A stretch of DNA of 64,000 bases. Source: Cylindrodendrum hubeiense. Lineage: Eukaryota > Ascomycota > Sordariomycetes > Hypocreales > Nectriaceae. The notes beneath the pieces were generated by a model that saw only the letters and a program-made list of their open reading frames with translations, was not told the origin of the DNA and made no database searches. The stretch lies in assembly GCA_014621425.1 (NCBI GenBank), contig JAANBB010000031.1, forward strand, positions 1 to 64,000. The letters run 5' to 3'. Every line of letters starts with the position of its first letter. The first letter of the stretch is position 1. Shown piece by piece: positions 23,387 through 35,397 of this stretch. Both the position numbers and the translations under genes were made by a program.

Positions 23387-25903
23387 ATTTCAGCAAGTCT
23401 AATGGGTTTCGGCTTAGGGGTGGATAAAACTGGTAGGATAACAATATGGGTGCGATGAGAGGATGTCAAAAGTTGATGGTATAATCCTTTTTACCAAACT
23501 CGAAACTTCTACGACTTAAATATTCTTTTCTTGCAGTGAGGGATCCCAGGAATTCAAGCTCTTGCGGACCGATAGAACAGGCAACAAGCAAGACGATGCC
23601 CAACTGGTGGCCACGAGGCATCTCATGACACCTCTTAGAATCAATTTTATAAATGCAGATTATGCGATCCAACAACCAACAGCAGACAGTACTGAGGCTG
23701 TGAGGCCCGTTAAAGAGACCCATTGAAGAGGCCCATCAAGCTGGGTAGGAGTGTTGGTTGAGTGCGATTAATGTGGTCCTGTAGAATGCTGGACTGGGAT
23801 TCTCAAACTTGATGTCCAGTGGCCGCTTCAGAATTATTGATGTTAGTGGCAACCTGGAACAACAAATCGATTTGACAACTGCCTCTCAAAAATTGCCATG
23901 TCAGTAGCTTATGGTATATGCACTCATTATAGTGATGAAAATAACCTTTAGTCAAAAGGAAATTATCTCGGCCGGGGCAAAGACTCAGTCCGCAGCTCAC
24001 AAGGGTCAAACACGTGGGTTTGTGATATCGCACTGAAGCCTAGATTGACCCGCACCAAAACTTTACAGTGCATATGGAAGAGGAAATATTCGACCAGGTG
24101 TGTGAGGCGTCCAAGAAATGGCCCTGTTTATTCTGCAGCCCTTGCATCTGCGAGGTTCACGACGATTGGACAGCCCGGTTGCAGTACCCTGCCCCCAAGG
24201 TTGACCTCTGAAAGTTGGCCTCGATGCGTTGTACAAGTGTAAAAAATAATTGGTTTGCACCTCTTTCAGTTGTGGCAGCCGTCCAAGGTTACATTACAAG
24301 GGGCGATGCGCGCGGAAAAGGAATTAGGTTGGATTAGGTGTGCAAGTGTGATAAGAAGCGCAGCTCCAGCGGTGGTGTCTCTGCTGAGTGATGGGCTGAG
24401 ACAGTGGCTGCTTGTGCGTCCCAGTGCCGGAATCCTGGAGATCGGAAGGGCCGGAAGGAATACGATGTATACGAATAATATGGGGTCGGTCTGATGAGGA
24501 GGGTGACGAGTTTTCCTGGGAAGTACTAGTTGTGTGGTGCTCCATTAAAGAAAAAGTCGAAACCGTTGCGCCATCAGACGCGTAACTTGCTGGGCGCTGG
24601 AATGCCAAGAGGTGCGATTTGTCTCGCACTTGGGAACGCCATCCACCACATTCCCGAGCTGGCTATTCTTAGCCCTTGGCCTCTCGCCCAGATGCTGCCG
24701 CATAGGGTTTGGGCATGGCTCTTCTCCTGCAGATCCTGGATGTGACGGCCCCCGCGTCCAGTTGATACCGCTTCGAGCCTAGCGATCAGCCGTCCTGGCT
24801 TGCGGGCTATTGGCGCTAAGTGTACTGACGGGCGGCTCAGTGCGGAAACAGGGCATGTCATTGATGGGGGGGCAGTGCAGAGCCGAGCCCCCGAAGCATG
24901 CTGCTCCCTGGCTTGGGGCTTGGCGGGAGAAGAGACGAGAAGAGCCAAAGAGCCTCGTAAGGAGCCCTGGAGGCGAGAAACCTGCTGTGCACGGCATGTG
25001 ATGGGGAGAAGAACGGCGTGGCTGGTCCAACCATCTCTTTGGAGTATCATGCACAGTAGCCAACTATATCCTAGGAGTCAACTACAGTACTGTATGTCGC
25101 AGACCGTCTTCCACCATGCGAGGTGAAACGCCACCGAGCTCGAGGTGGATGGTCGCCCAACGAGCCGAGTCCAGGGAGGCAGGATGGCGAGTTAGGCGCT
25201 AAGGCACGCCCTATCCACGCACCCGCGACACCGAGTCCGCACCCGCGCCAGGGCCTCACTGTGCTGGGCGGCACGCTGTCCGGCGGTCGGTTGTCGGCCC
25301 AGCAGGCAGCTGCAGCGTGCACCACTCCTGGGCCACCATGCGGCTGTGGCGCAGTGCCCCGCCGCGTACAGGGTGCGGTCCCAGTGGTCCCCAGTGGCCC
25401 CAGTGATCCCGGTGCAGCTCCCACAGCGCGCTACGTCGCTAGTTAGGTACGAACCCCTCCGTCTGGCAAAAAGGAATGGCAGCTCCAGCTCCGACCAGGA
25501 TGGCGCGCGGGATGATGGAACGAGCGTGTCATGGCCCAGCTCTTGCGCTCTCCGGCACACAGGTACGAAGTACGGTGCAGAGGACGGTGCAGAGCGAGGC
25601 TCCAGCTCCAAGCCCCAGGCTGCACTTCTCGTAGGGGCGTAATTTCAAACTTGCATCACTCTCCTGTCCCTCTCCAGCCTTGACTCTCTCGCCTTGAATC
25701 CCTCGCCTTGCCAATACCTCTTCGCTCTGATTCCCTGGTCGACTTCTCGCCGCCCCTCCGCTTGCTGCTCTCGATCCTCCGCTCCCCTCGGCGACGTCGC
25801 CGTGATTCGTTCCAACAACCCTCCGCCTCCTCCTCGCCAGGCCTTTCGCCTCCTTGCGCGGACAGCTTCAGCTCCCCAATTCAAATGACATCCCAATTCT
25901 AGG
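23387..25903. other. Intergenic, 2.5 kb
   Basis: The left part is AT-rich with no coding signal. From about 25640 the plus strand is CT-rich and probably the 5' UTR of the ankyrin-type gene. Open frames in 24570-25640 lack motifs and splice partners. Relics of mobile elements cannot be excluded by eye. Confidence 0.35.
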
Positions 25904-28900
25904 ATGCCTCCCCGATCGGCCGACGTCCGCCAGCGGCGCATCATCCAGCTGTCCGAGCAGTGGGCAATCGTGCTCCCGCCAGCGCCCGCGCCGCTCACGC
26001 GACCTCAGAATCCACCCTCGTTCCGGTCCCTAAATGACGACCAAACAGCTGAAGATCTCTTGGTGAGGCGGTCTGCCGAGGTCGCCCAGCTCCGACCAAA
26101 GACTGGTCTGTCTCGGGCCTTCTCCTCCAGCAATTTGAAGAAGGGCAAGGGCCATGATCCCAAAGACATCCTCGACGTCTTGAACCAATGGGTCAGCAAC
26201 TGCGGCTCGCCCGGCGTCGCAGAAGCCCTCATCGCCAAATTAGCAGCTTCGGGTATCGACATTCATGGCATGCAAACGGGAAAATCGGGGCTTCTGGCTA
26301 GGAGACGGAGCGTCGAAAACGTGGGCGACAGGACTCGCCTACTCAAGGTCGCCGTTGAACGTGGGCAGCTGGAGATGGTCCAGGTCCTCGTCCCACACGC
26401 CGACCCGTTTACCCTCGACAACTGCCTCCCAGTCGCAATCAGGAGCGGGAATACGCCAATTGTCGAAATCTTGCTAAAATACGGGGCGAATGCGTCCCAA
26501 ACTCCAGAGGGGCAAGATGCCTTCCGCAAGGCCTGTTCCGTCCAGGGGTTATCCAGCATGGTCGCGCTCCTCCTCCAGTCTGACGGTAGACCTTCGCCGT
26601 TGTGCGTGTCTCAGTCTCTGAACGATGCGACTATCGCGCAATGTCTGGGAACCGTGCTACATCTCACCCGTAGCACAGCCGACGGGAACTACAACCAAGC
26701 CGAAGCCCTCAAAGTCGCTGTCAATAGTGGACGCCGAGATATTGCCATTGCCATTGCCATGGGAAACAAGCCCCCACTGAGTCCCGGTCTCGAGGAAGCT
26801 TTTCAACTGATGATGGAACACATCTCACTCAGCCCAACCACAAAGCTGGAGCTTGCAGAGCTTCTGCTGTGCTGCGGCGCTCAGGGCGAGATTCTCTCCC
26901 GGTCTCTCGAACTAGCATGTGCCTCTCAGTTTTTCGAAATGGCTAGTCTTCTTGCAGCCTATGGCGTTTCGGTCGAGTTCAACGACGCCTCCGTTCTCAA
27001 AACTGCAATCTCAAGGGGTCAATCTGAGCTCGTCGGCTCCTTGCTAAACGAGAATTCGGCAATCAATCCCGCCCTAGCTTCCAGCTGCTTGAATCTGATT
27101 CCCCGGCAAGCACCCTTCGAAACGCGATATGCCCTGCTGTACCTCTTGCTCAGAAAGGGAGGAGGGGGTCCGGCGTTGGACGAATGCCTCATCCATGCCG
27201 TCCAGTCTGGCGATGTCCAGTCTGTCGATCTTCTTCTCTCGCCTCACTTCCCGGACCCGCACAACGCTCATCGAAATTCAATCAATCAACGGCGACCCCG
27301 TGTTAACAACCGTCATGCCGTTGCGTCTCCCGATCACAGAAATGGAGAGGCACTGAGAACAGCCGTTGTACGAGGAGATGCGGATATGACCGCCAAGATC
27401 CTTGCTGCCAAACCCTCCCCTGAGACGCTGACACTCGTCTTTCCTTTAACCAGAACTCTCTCTACCGTGGACCGATACCAAATGATTGAGCTTTTTCTCA
27501 AGGGAGCTTTATCGGGCCCAAGCCTTCATGCAGCCCTTCAGGACGCCATCAACGAGGACATGTCTCAGCGTGACGATGCTCTAATACGCCTTCTCTTGAA
27601 CCACAACGCGGATATTAACTATAACAAGGGCGCGGGCCTCCAGGCTGTAATCTTGCAGAAAGACATCAATCTGTTGACTCTGCTGATCCAGAAAGCGTCT
27701 CCTCAAACAGCCGCTGCGCGCCTAGCAGATGTCTTGAAGGCCGACGATCACCGTGCTCGTTACGACATGACGGCAATGCTGCTCGGAGCAGGAGCAAGTG
27801 TCGGAGTCGCAGAAGTAGCAGCTGGACTGCAAGCAACATTATCAGAGAAACCGGTCGACATGTCGCTCTTACGACTCATTTTGCAACAAGGGAAAGCCGA
27901 TATCAACGCCCTCGACGGGGCCATCGCAACAAAGGCAGTCCAAAACCCAGACCCCAAAGTCCTTGAGCTTGTGCTGAGCATCGGGAAACCATCTGGAGAG
28001 ACCATCAGTCGATGTTTTAATGAATTAGGACCTTTGGCCTCTACGGACAGCAAGACGTGGAAACTCAGTGTGATTCAATCCAAGTCGACCAGAAAAGGGG
28101 ACATGAGTGGGATGCTCGTACATGAAGTACAGTCCCTCCTCCGAGACACCACCAAACAGGCAACGACTTCCACTCTCAAGCAGCTGCTCGAATTTGGCGC
28201 CGATCCGAACGCGTATCAAGCGGCGGCGTTGTGCCATGTGGTGACAGCAGCGAATGCTCCTCTCTGCGACCTACTCTTCAGCTGCCAGCATTCCTTGACC
28301 CCGGTATCGTTGGCATCAGCTCTACCACATGCACTGCATATCTCTGATCCGATGGATCGATTGACGTTTGCAAAGAGATTGGTCGAATCTGGCGCCTTGC
28401 CCCTGGAAGTGAACAGGGCATTGAGCCATGCCATCAGCACCTACTCTAGTGATATAGCTCTCATCAACGTACTAGCAAGTGCAGCGGATGCCTCGGATGG
28501 AGAGGCACTCGCTCTTTCAGTGGCAAAGGAATCGCCTGAAATTTTGAGCTTGCTACTTGCTCAAACGAAGCATTCGGTCGAAAACAGAAATACTGCTCTA
28601 GACAATGCTATGAAGATCACGGACTGGACGCCCAGACTTGCCCTCTGCACTCGGTTGGCCAAAGCTGGAGTATCTCCCCAAATTGCGTCGAATGCCTTGC
28701 TCATCGCAGCTCGAGATGGCGACTTGGAGCTTGGAGACATACTCATCGCCCACGGTGCCAGCATTTCGACAAATGATGGCCAAGCGATTATCGAGGCTTG
28801 CCGCGGCGGCTCTGTCGAGGTTCTGGACGTTCTTCTAAAATCCGACTTGAATGCCCAAAAGGCAACCTTAGAGCGAGGATTTCAGGCCGCGACGGAAGTC

Positions 28901-31540
28901 CGGGACCTAAACAAGCGAGCCATGGTATTTGAGCGCCTTCTAAAAAGAGGCGTCTCGGGCGAGGTTGTTGACGCCCAGCTAGTGTCGGCTGCAAGATACG
29001 GCGAGGGTGGCCAAGAAGTTCTAAGGGTACTACTAGCTGCAGGGGCAGATCCTAATTTTAGCAATGGCGAAGCAGTGGTTGCGACGACTCGAAGCGCCTT
29101 CGTCGGGAACCTTGAATTGCTTCTTGGCCTTTGGCATGAAGGCGGGAACCAGGTAAGTTGGCTCAGCCATATTCGGGTGGAGTCGCTGACGCGGCATTAC
29201 AGAAGAAGCCATCTGCCCCGACACTCTTAAGGGCGCTCAAGGCGTGTTGGAAATTGAACCAAGACATTCGCTATCAGATTATCGACGACTTAATGAAGGC
29301 CGGCATGCCAGCGACCGAGGAGGTCCACATCGCCTTGAGCAAGGCCGTTACTGAGGATGAGCTTGACGAACGCCTCATCAAGTTGCTGCTTGACTGCGGC
29401 GCATCTCCATTGACAAACGGCTGCCAGACACTCCTTTCAGCAACCCAGCGAGTGGCAGCCCCGATATTGAAGCTGATACTAGATCGAGAGATTCCCGAGG
29501 ATGACATCAAACGCGTCTTCTCCAAGGGCTTCACGGCCGAAAACTTTCAGAAATGGTTCACCCCAGATGGCTTGGAGGTGGCACAGATGCTTCTGGACAG
29601 AGGCGCAACGGGCGACGCGCTCAGTGGTTCGCTGATTCTTGCGATTCAAAACAGCGACGACAACACTGCCGCCCTTACAGATCAGTTCATTGACCTTTTC
29701 GTGGAGCATGGGGCGGACGTCGACTTTATGAATGGTGAGCCGCTCAAGCAGGCTGCTTCAAAGGCGAACGTATCCTGGACCCAAAAGCTTCTCGCCTGTC
29801 ACCCTTCGCCCCAGACACTTGCAATTGGCTTCGATCACATTTTTGACAGTGCCATGTCAGAGGACGAGGCTCTGGAGCTCTTCAAAATATTCACCGAACA
29901 TCACGACGGCGATGTGCGCATGGACGTCATGGCCCGGAGTCCTGGATCTGAGCCAGTTCTTGTGAGGGCCATTTCCCAGTACCCAAGATCAAAAACGGTT
30001 CTCGAGGCGCTCTTGGACGCGGGCTATTACCACGATCAGACAACTCTGTACCGTGTTCATCCCGACACGGAAGAACCGGAAGAGGTTACGTTGTTGGTGT
30101 GGGCCATTGCTCAACCTCAAAAGAGGGTTAGCAGCGCTCTGATTGAGCTGCTAATCGAGCGCGGAGGTAAGTCAGAACAGCTCCTCGCCGAATTATCAGC
30201 ATGCTAATGTTATCTTAGCCAATATCAACTTTGAGACAGGGACTAGTCGGTCAACACCACTCATGCTCGCGATCCAGACTCGCCGGCCAGATGTGGTCAA
30301 GATGCTCCTTCTTGAGGGAGCCGAAGTCGATGTTACCGATGCCTTGGGACGTACGCCGCTTTCCATGGCGACTGAGATCGGCGGCGATTTATCGATTCAA
30401 ATGTTGGGCAACATCCTTGCCGCCGATCCATCCAAGGACGACGGATCGCTTCACAATGCTGCGCGGGAACTCAACCTGTCTGCTGTCCGAGTTCTTGTGC
30501 AGTCCGGCCACGATCCCGATTTCCCCAGCCCACTGCACGGTGGACGCAGTGCACTTGGCGAAATCTGCCTTCGCGGTTCCGACATGGGCGAGATGACAGC
30601 GGACCAGGAGAAGTCGATGCAAAAGGTCATGTCCTTCCTCGTCGAGTCCGATTCGGACATCACCATCAAGTCGCATGGGAAATCGCTATTGCTCCTTTGC
30701 CTGCAGGCCTCGGATCCTGTGACCACGACCCGTTGCTTTTTGAAGGTGGCAATGTGGAAACATGTCAACAACCCATTCAACCAATTTGTTGATGGGGAGT
30801 ATACCTACTCCCCAACAATGTACATTACCAAGATTCTCCGACCTTCGGATACTCGGGATCAGCTCCTGACCCTTCTTCGGGCAAACCGGGCCATCGATGT
30901 CTATTACGCCAACTCGGGAGATCAACCTGACGACGCCATTGGTCTCCCGAAAGACATGGAGATCCAAGAGCGGGAACGAAAGGCCCGGCTCCTACGCATT
31001 GCGCAAGAGTCCGAGGACCACGCCATAACCATTGCTCGCCGAAAGGAGGTTGCCAACATGGAGCAGCAAATCTGGGCGCACAGATCCGAGATGGAGGATG
31101 CTCGCCGAAACAAGCTCCACCACGAAGACATCTCCGCCGTGCGCTCCAAGGCCCAGCTCGAGGAGTCCATCTTCAACGCGTCCCTGAAGCGGCGCCTGTC
31201 GGAGCAGCGCGCGCTAACCGACGCGTCCCTCTCCCGCACCAAGGCCATCGCTGCCACGGAGCTGCAGACCGAGGAGAGCAGGCAGAAGAAGATGCTCGAG
31301 TGGGAGACACGCATGAACACGGAGCGCGTGGACAACTCCAGGGCCCTGAGCGCCCTCAGGCTCAGCGAGCGCGAGGAGATCGAGCGCATCGAGAAGGGGT
31401 CGGAGGACAGGATCAAGAAGCGGCTCGAGGCGCAGAAGAAGCTCGTCGACAGCCAGGAGAAGCTGGCGAAGCGGTTGGCGGCCGGCCCAACGACGTCGGA
31501 TGCTAGACGGCAGATTGGATATGTGGAGGAGTTGAACTAA
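25904..31540 (+). CDS. Giant ankyrin-type repeat protein with C-terminal coiled coil
   Basis: Three exons, 25904-29152, 29203-30166 and 30219-31540, give 1844 aa with introns of 50 and 52 bases. From about residue 110 to 1470 the protein is a chain of helical repeats of roughly 33-40 residues of the type GEAL..AV..GD...V..LL..GA. Most are degenerate; the clearest ankyrin repeats lie near 1410-1470 (TPLMLAIQTRRPDVVKMLL, then GRTPLSMA). Recurrent units such as GEALALSVAKESPEILSLLL, GQAIIEACRGGSVEVLDVLL and GEAVVATTR show internal duplication. From about 1650 to 1820 a strongly charged coiled coil follows (ERERKARLLRIAQESED onward). No enzyme domain, signal peptide or membrane segment is visible. 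A scaffold role is likely, but the function is unknown. Confidence 0.85.
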
Positions 31541-31805
31541 GTGTGACGATATGATGGTCTCCTTTCCGTTGGGCGCTGGGAGTTTGGGAAAATTACGATA
31601 TCCGGTTTCAGTTTCTAGGAGAAGACTAGACAGAACAATTTTCAAGTTTAGAAAGGAATAGCACTTGTTTGAAGCAAGCGATTATGGTTGTCTAACATTA
31701 CTCTAGTATAACACATGACAATGGAGCTCTTCCTAGTGTGTTCTTAGTTGTATAGAAAGCAACGGTGACGTCTCAGCCAATGACTTCTCCTTCACATCAT
31801 AGCCT

Positions 31806-34616
31806 TCAATCCTTCCGAGCCATTTTGATCGAGTCTGCGCCAGTCTCGACAACGCGATAACCATCGGCGTCACCTTCGCCGCTCGCGGCCTGTACATAGG
31901 CCGCTTCGCTCCTGTCGCACAGCACCTTCAAGTCATCGTCGCTCAGGATCTGGTCCCCTCCAGACAACTTGTACACTTCTCCATCTTTAAGTAACAAAGC
32001 CTTCAGGCTCTCAGGATCAAGGTCACCTTGCAGGTCGCGCTTCTGACCCATAGTCTTGAAGCCGCCTTTTTTGATGACGAGTTTCTCTAGGCGACGCTTG
32101 GCGTTAGCAGCGAGCAGCAGTGACTCCTCGACAGTGTCCTTTGTAGCGAGACGGTAGACAATGACAGGGCGAGTCTGCCCAATGCGATGACAGCGATCTT
32201 GCGCCTGCAAATCCTGCTGGGGGTTGAAATCGCTATCGAACAAAATGACGGTGTCCGCGGAAGCAAGATTGATACCCTGGCCGCCAGCACGCGTAGATAG
32301 CAAGAAGATTTTGTACCCCGGGTCGGTGTTGAAGTCCCGAATCTGCACTCGACGACTCTCTTGCGAGACGGAGCCGTCAATCCTGCAAACTTTCCAGCCT
32401 CGAAGCTCGGAGCAGTAGTCCTCTAGAATGTCCAGTTGAGTTGTGAACTGGGAGAAAATCAGGACTTTGTGGTCCTCTTTGAACAGCGCGGGGAGAAGAC
32501 GGTCCAGAAGAAGCATTTTGCCCGAGGATGTAACAATAGAGTCATCAACGGGGACATCCGTCTCAGTAGCCCATGGGTTGTAAAAGTTATGTGGGCTATT
32601 GCACACCAGACGGAGTTGAGCAAGTGGGTTGCCTAGTTTCTTCTGTGCGATTTGTTTTTCTGTAGCAGTCAGTATTGGATCGATTGTTGTGAGTAAGGAG
32701 GACCTACTAGCAAGTTCAAGGGTTTGAGCTCGCTCGAGCTCTTCAATCGACATTTGAGGTTTGTCGTCTTTGTTAGAGTCGTCATTGGCTATCTCTTTTG
32801 CGAGTTTTGCTTCAAACTCATCGTCGGACAAATCCTCCTCGTCAGATCCGGCTTCCTTGTATGTTCCCCTCTTGCGACTAAGACCACGAGAACCGGCAGG
32901 CGTGGACTGTCGGGACGACCTCGCGCTTTTTGCCGCTGAGACGGCAGGCGAAGGATGGGCCTTGCGCTTTGTTGCGGGTGTCTCTGGTGCAGCGACAGGT
33001 GCTAGCGAGTCGGGTTGAGGATTCTTACGTGGCCTTCCTCGACCACGCTTGCCCATCATCATAGAGAACGCGTTAGTGGCGGGCGAACTGGTCTTATCGT
33101 CCACCTGCTTCTTACGCGGACTTTCTCGGACCGGGAGTGACATAGTCTTTGGCGTGGCTGTGTTGCGTTTCGGAGTTGGCGCAATGCTCGCTGAACGGGA
33201 AGTATCGCGACTAGCCCGTGTCGAAGTTGGTGTGCTGTTGATCATTTCAAAGACTTTGTTCTCCAGGTATTCTCGGCTGTCAATTTTCTTGTTGCCAAGA
33301 ACATTGTACAAGTCTGTCTGCTCCTTGGTCATGGGAGCAAACAGAACATACTCTCTCTTTTTGGGTAGGTATGCGGCCACGTCTGACTTGACGCGGCGGA
33401 GAAGCATGGGCTGGAGGATCAGATGGATCTTCTTGACAAGATCCTGCTTCATCTGGTCGCCGATAAATTCCTGCGTGCCCTTCTCGTCCTCAAGATCTGA
33501 AAAGTCAAACCATGACTCGAAAGCGTCCCAATCAGTGAAGATGTTAGGGAGCAGGAAATGAAGGAGCGACCATAGCTCCTTCAGGTTGTTCTGAAGGGGC
33601 GTTCCTGTAATTAGAAGGCGGGTAGCACTGGAAAACTGTCGCAGCTGTTGAAATAGCTTTGAGTCTGCATTCTTCATCCGATGGCCTTCATCCTGGGTGG
33701 GAGTTAGAAGGTGCATAGGTAGGTAGAAGGGTCACAAAAGCTTACAATAATGATGAATTCCCAGTTAATTCGAGACAAGTTGTGCTGATCTCTCAGCACC
33801 ATCTCGTAAGACGTACATACGACAGGAAACTTGGTCGTAGGGCGACCTGAGTTTAGATGTTTCATCATATCCCTTTTGAAGATCTCCTCTCGGTTGTCTT
33901 TATTGCCATGGTACATCACAACAGGGATGGATGGTGTCCACTGTTTGAACTCGTCCATCCAGTTAGACAAGGTGGACAGCGGGGCGACAATAAGATGAGG
34001 CCCAAGATAGTTTTCTTGCTCTCGCAGCAAAGCAATCAAAGAGATGGTCTGAACAGTTTTGCCTGGATGAGGTCAACAACCATGACTTGCACAGCGGAAA
34101 AACAGACTTACCAAGACCCATCTCATCAGCCAAAATACCGCTCATTCCTTGCGAGCATATCTCGTACATCCACGTAAGGCCCTCAAGTTGGTAATCCCTC
34201 ATCGTGCCTCCAACCAAGCACTTGGGCTGTTTCGCCATCTGGAGGTCGTGCTCGCCGAGTGTCTTACCGTCAAGGCCACTTCCAACTCGACCCAAAACCT
34301 GGGTTTTCTTGGTCAAAATGTCGCTGAAAGCGGCACTTTTCATCAACAGTTCATCTAATTCCCTAGCCTTCGCTTCACGCTCAGCTTTAGTCTCCGGTGG
34401 CTTCTTCTTGCGTTTGCGAATCAGAGCCTGGCGCCGCTTCTCCTCAGCGCGCTCATTCTGAGCCTTTGCGAACTGTTCTTCCTTGAGTAGAACACCGTCG
34501 TTCGCATCGTCAGCCCCCACGGACGACTCCGAAGGTGGTGAACTGGGAACGCTCGTCGGGAGTCTAGAGGTTGAGACTGCCGACTCGGAGAGGTCGGATG
34601 CCGACTTGGCAGCCAT
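31806..34616 (-). CDS. lsh: SNF2 chromatin remodeller of the LSH/DDM1/MUS-30 type
   Basis: LSH-type ATPases move nucleosomes and act in DNA methylation or genome stability; the Neurospora relative is MUS-30. Four exons: 34616-34112, 34062-33746, 33692-32708 and 32659-31806, giving 886 aa. Motif I spans the first junction (ADEMGLGKT), motif II is DEGH at residue 275, motif [13 protein letters not shown], then the helicase C lobe with [22 protein letters not shown] and [12 protein letters not shown]. The linker between lobes carries an AT-hook (KRGRGRPRK, about 490) and an acidic stretch. The third intron is 48 bases, has no stop and keeps frame, so it looks like coding; its GTAGGT donor, TACTGAC branch and CAG end, and the restored family segment [20 protein letters not shown], show it is an intron. 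The gene converges on the ankyrin-type gene. Confidence 0.93.
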
Positions 34617-35397
34617 GATTCCCAAGGTTTGAGAAAATGAGAAAGATTGTTCAGAAAGAGAAGAATAATGAGTCCGAAGTGAAGGGATCGCGATTTGCGA
34701 GTTGTGGGTTGCGTGTTCACGGGGTGGACTCGCCTCGCCACAGGAGAGCAATGACGCTTCGATTTGCGTTCCTCGAAGAAAGGAGAGGGACAAGAAAAAG
34801 GAAGTTGGTAGAAAAAGTGCAGCGACTAGTCGAGCCGAGCAAATGAGCACAGGGCTAGCAGATTCGTTTGAAAATGTCAAACAACCGAGTTCTATTATCC
34901 AATGCAACCTTTTTCCCAAGACAATGGCATCCAAATGGACAGGGTTGCGAGGGTGTTGGTCAGAGAGCGTGCGGAAACGCGCAATTGAAATGACTGACGC
35001 GAAAAGGCAGCGCGCGGTCACGAGGCAGCAGCGTAAATTAGCGGCGCAAAGCTGACTAAGGCGAACTGGCCACAGTATCTCGCCCTTCAGCCACAGCCTG
35101 CCTCACCTACCCACCCCACTCATCAGGCCCAATTAGCTGGCAATTGCCCCTCCATCGTTACCCCACCAAACCTCCACGCAAAAATATATCGTGAGACTGA
35201 CTCTGAGTCCCCGAATCCCCGCGTCCCCGCTTACTCAAGACAACAACACTTCAATCTCGAATAAAAAAACCCATCGACGAGAGAAGCCCGCCCTGAGCTT
35301 CCTCTTTCCAACAACAGCAACCCTGTTATCCCTTCGAGCCCTCCGTCCGGCCACTCGCCTCTCCCCGCTCCGATCGCTCACCCGCAACATCGCCAGA
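34617..35397. promoter_or_regulatory. Divergent promoter region of lsh and arc1
   Basis: These 781 bases lie between the start codons of two genes transcribed away from each other. The right part (35090-35400) is C-rich with an aaaatatat stretch near 35180. The last third stays open in the arc1 frame (see separate entry). No specific factor site is claimed. Confidence 0.5.
35293..35397 (+). other. In-frame, presequence-like extension upstream of the arc1 AUG
   Basis: From a CTG codon at 35293 the arc1 frame is open without AUG to the start at 35398. The 35 residues would be rich in Leu, Arg, Ser and Thr with six Arg and no acidic residue, like a mitochondrial presequence (LLSLRALRPATRLSPLR). 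Initiation at a near-cognate codon could give a mitochondrial isoform. This is an inference from composition; a C-rich 5' UTR could look similar by chance. Confidence 0.35.

Noticed and set aside
35191..35397. Full upstream extension of arc1 from GTG at 35191 as a standard start
   Set aside because: Fungal nuclear genes rarely start at GTG, and the first part has mixed charge. Only the 35293 extension is kept, as a hypothesis.
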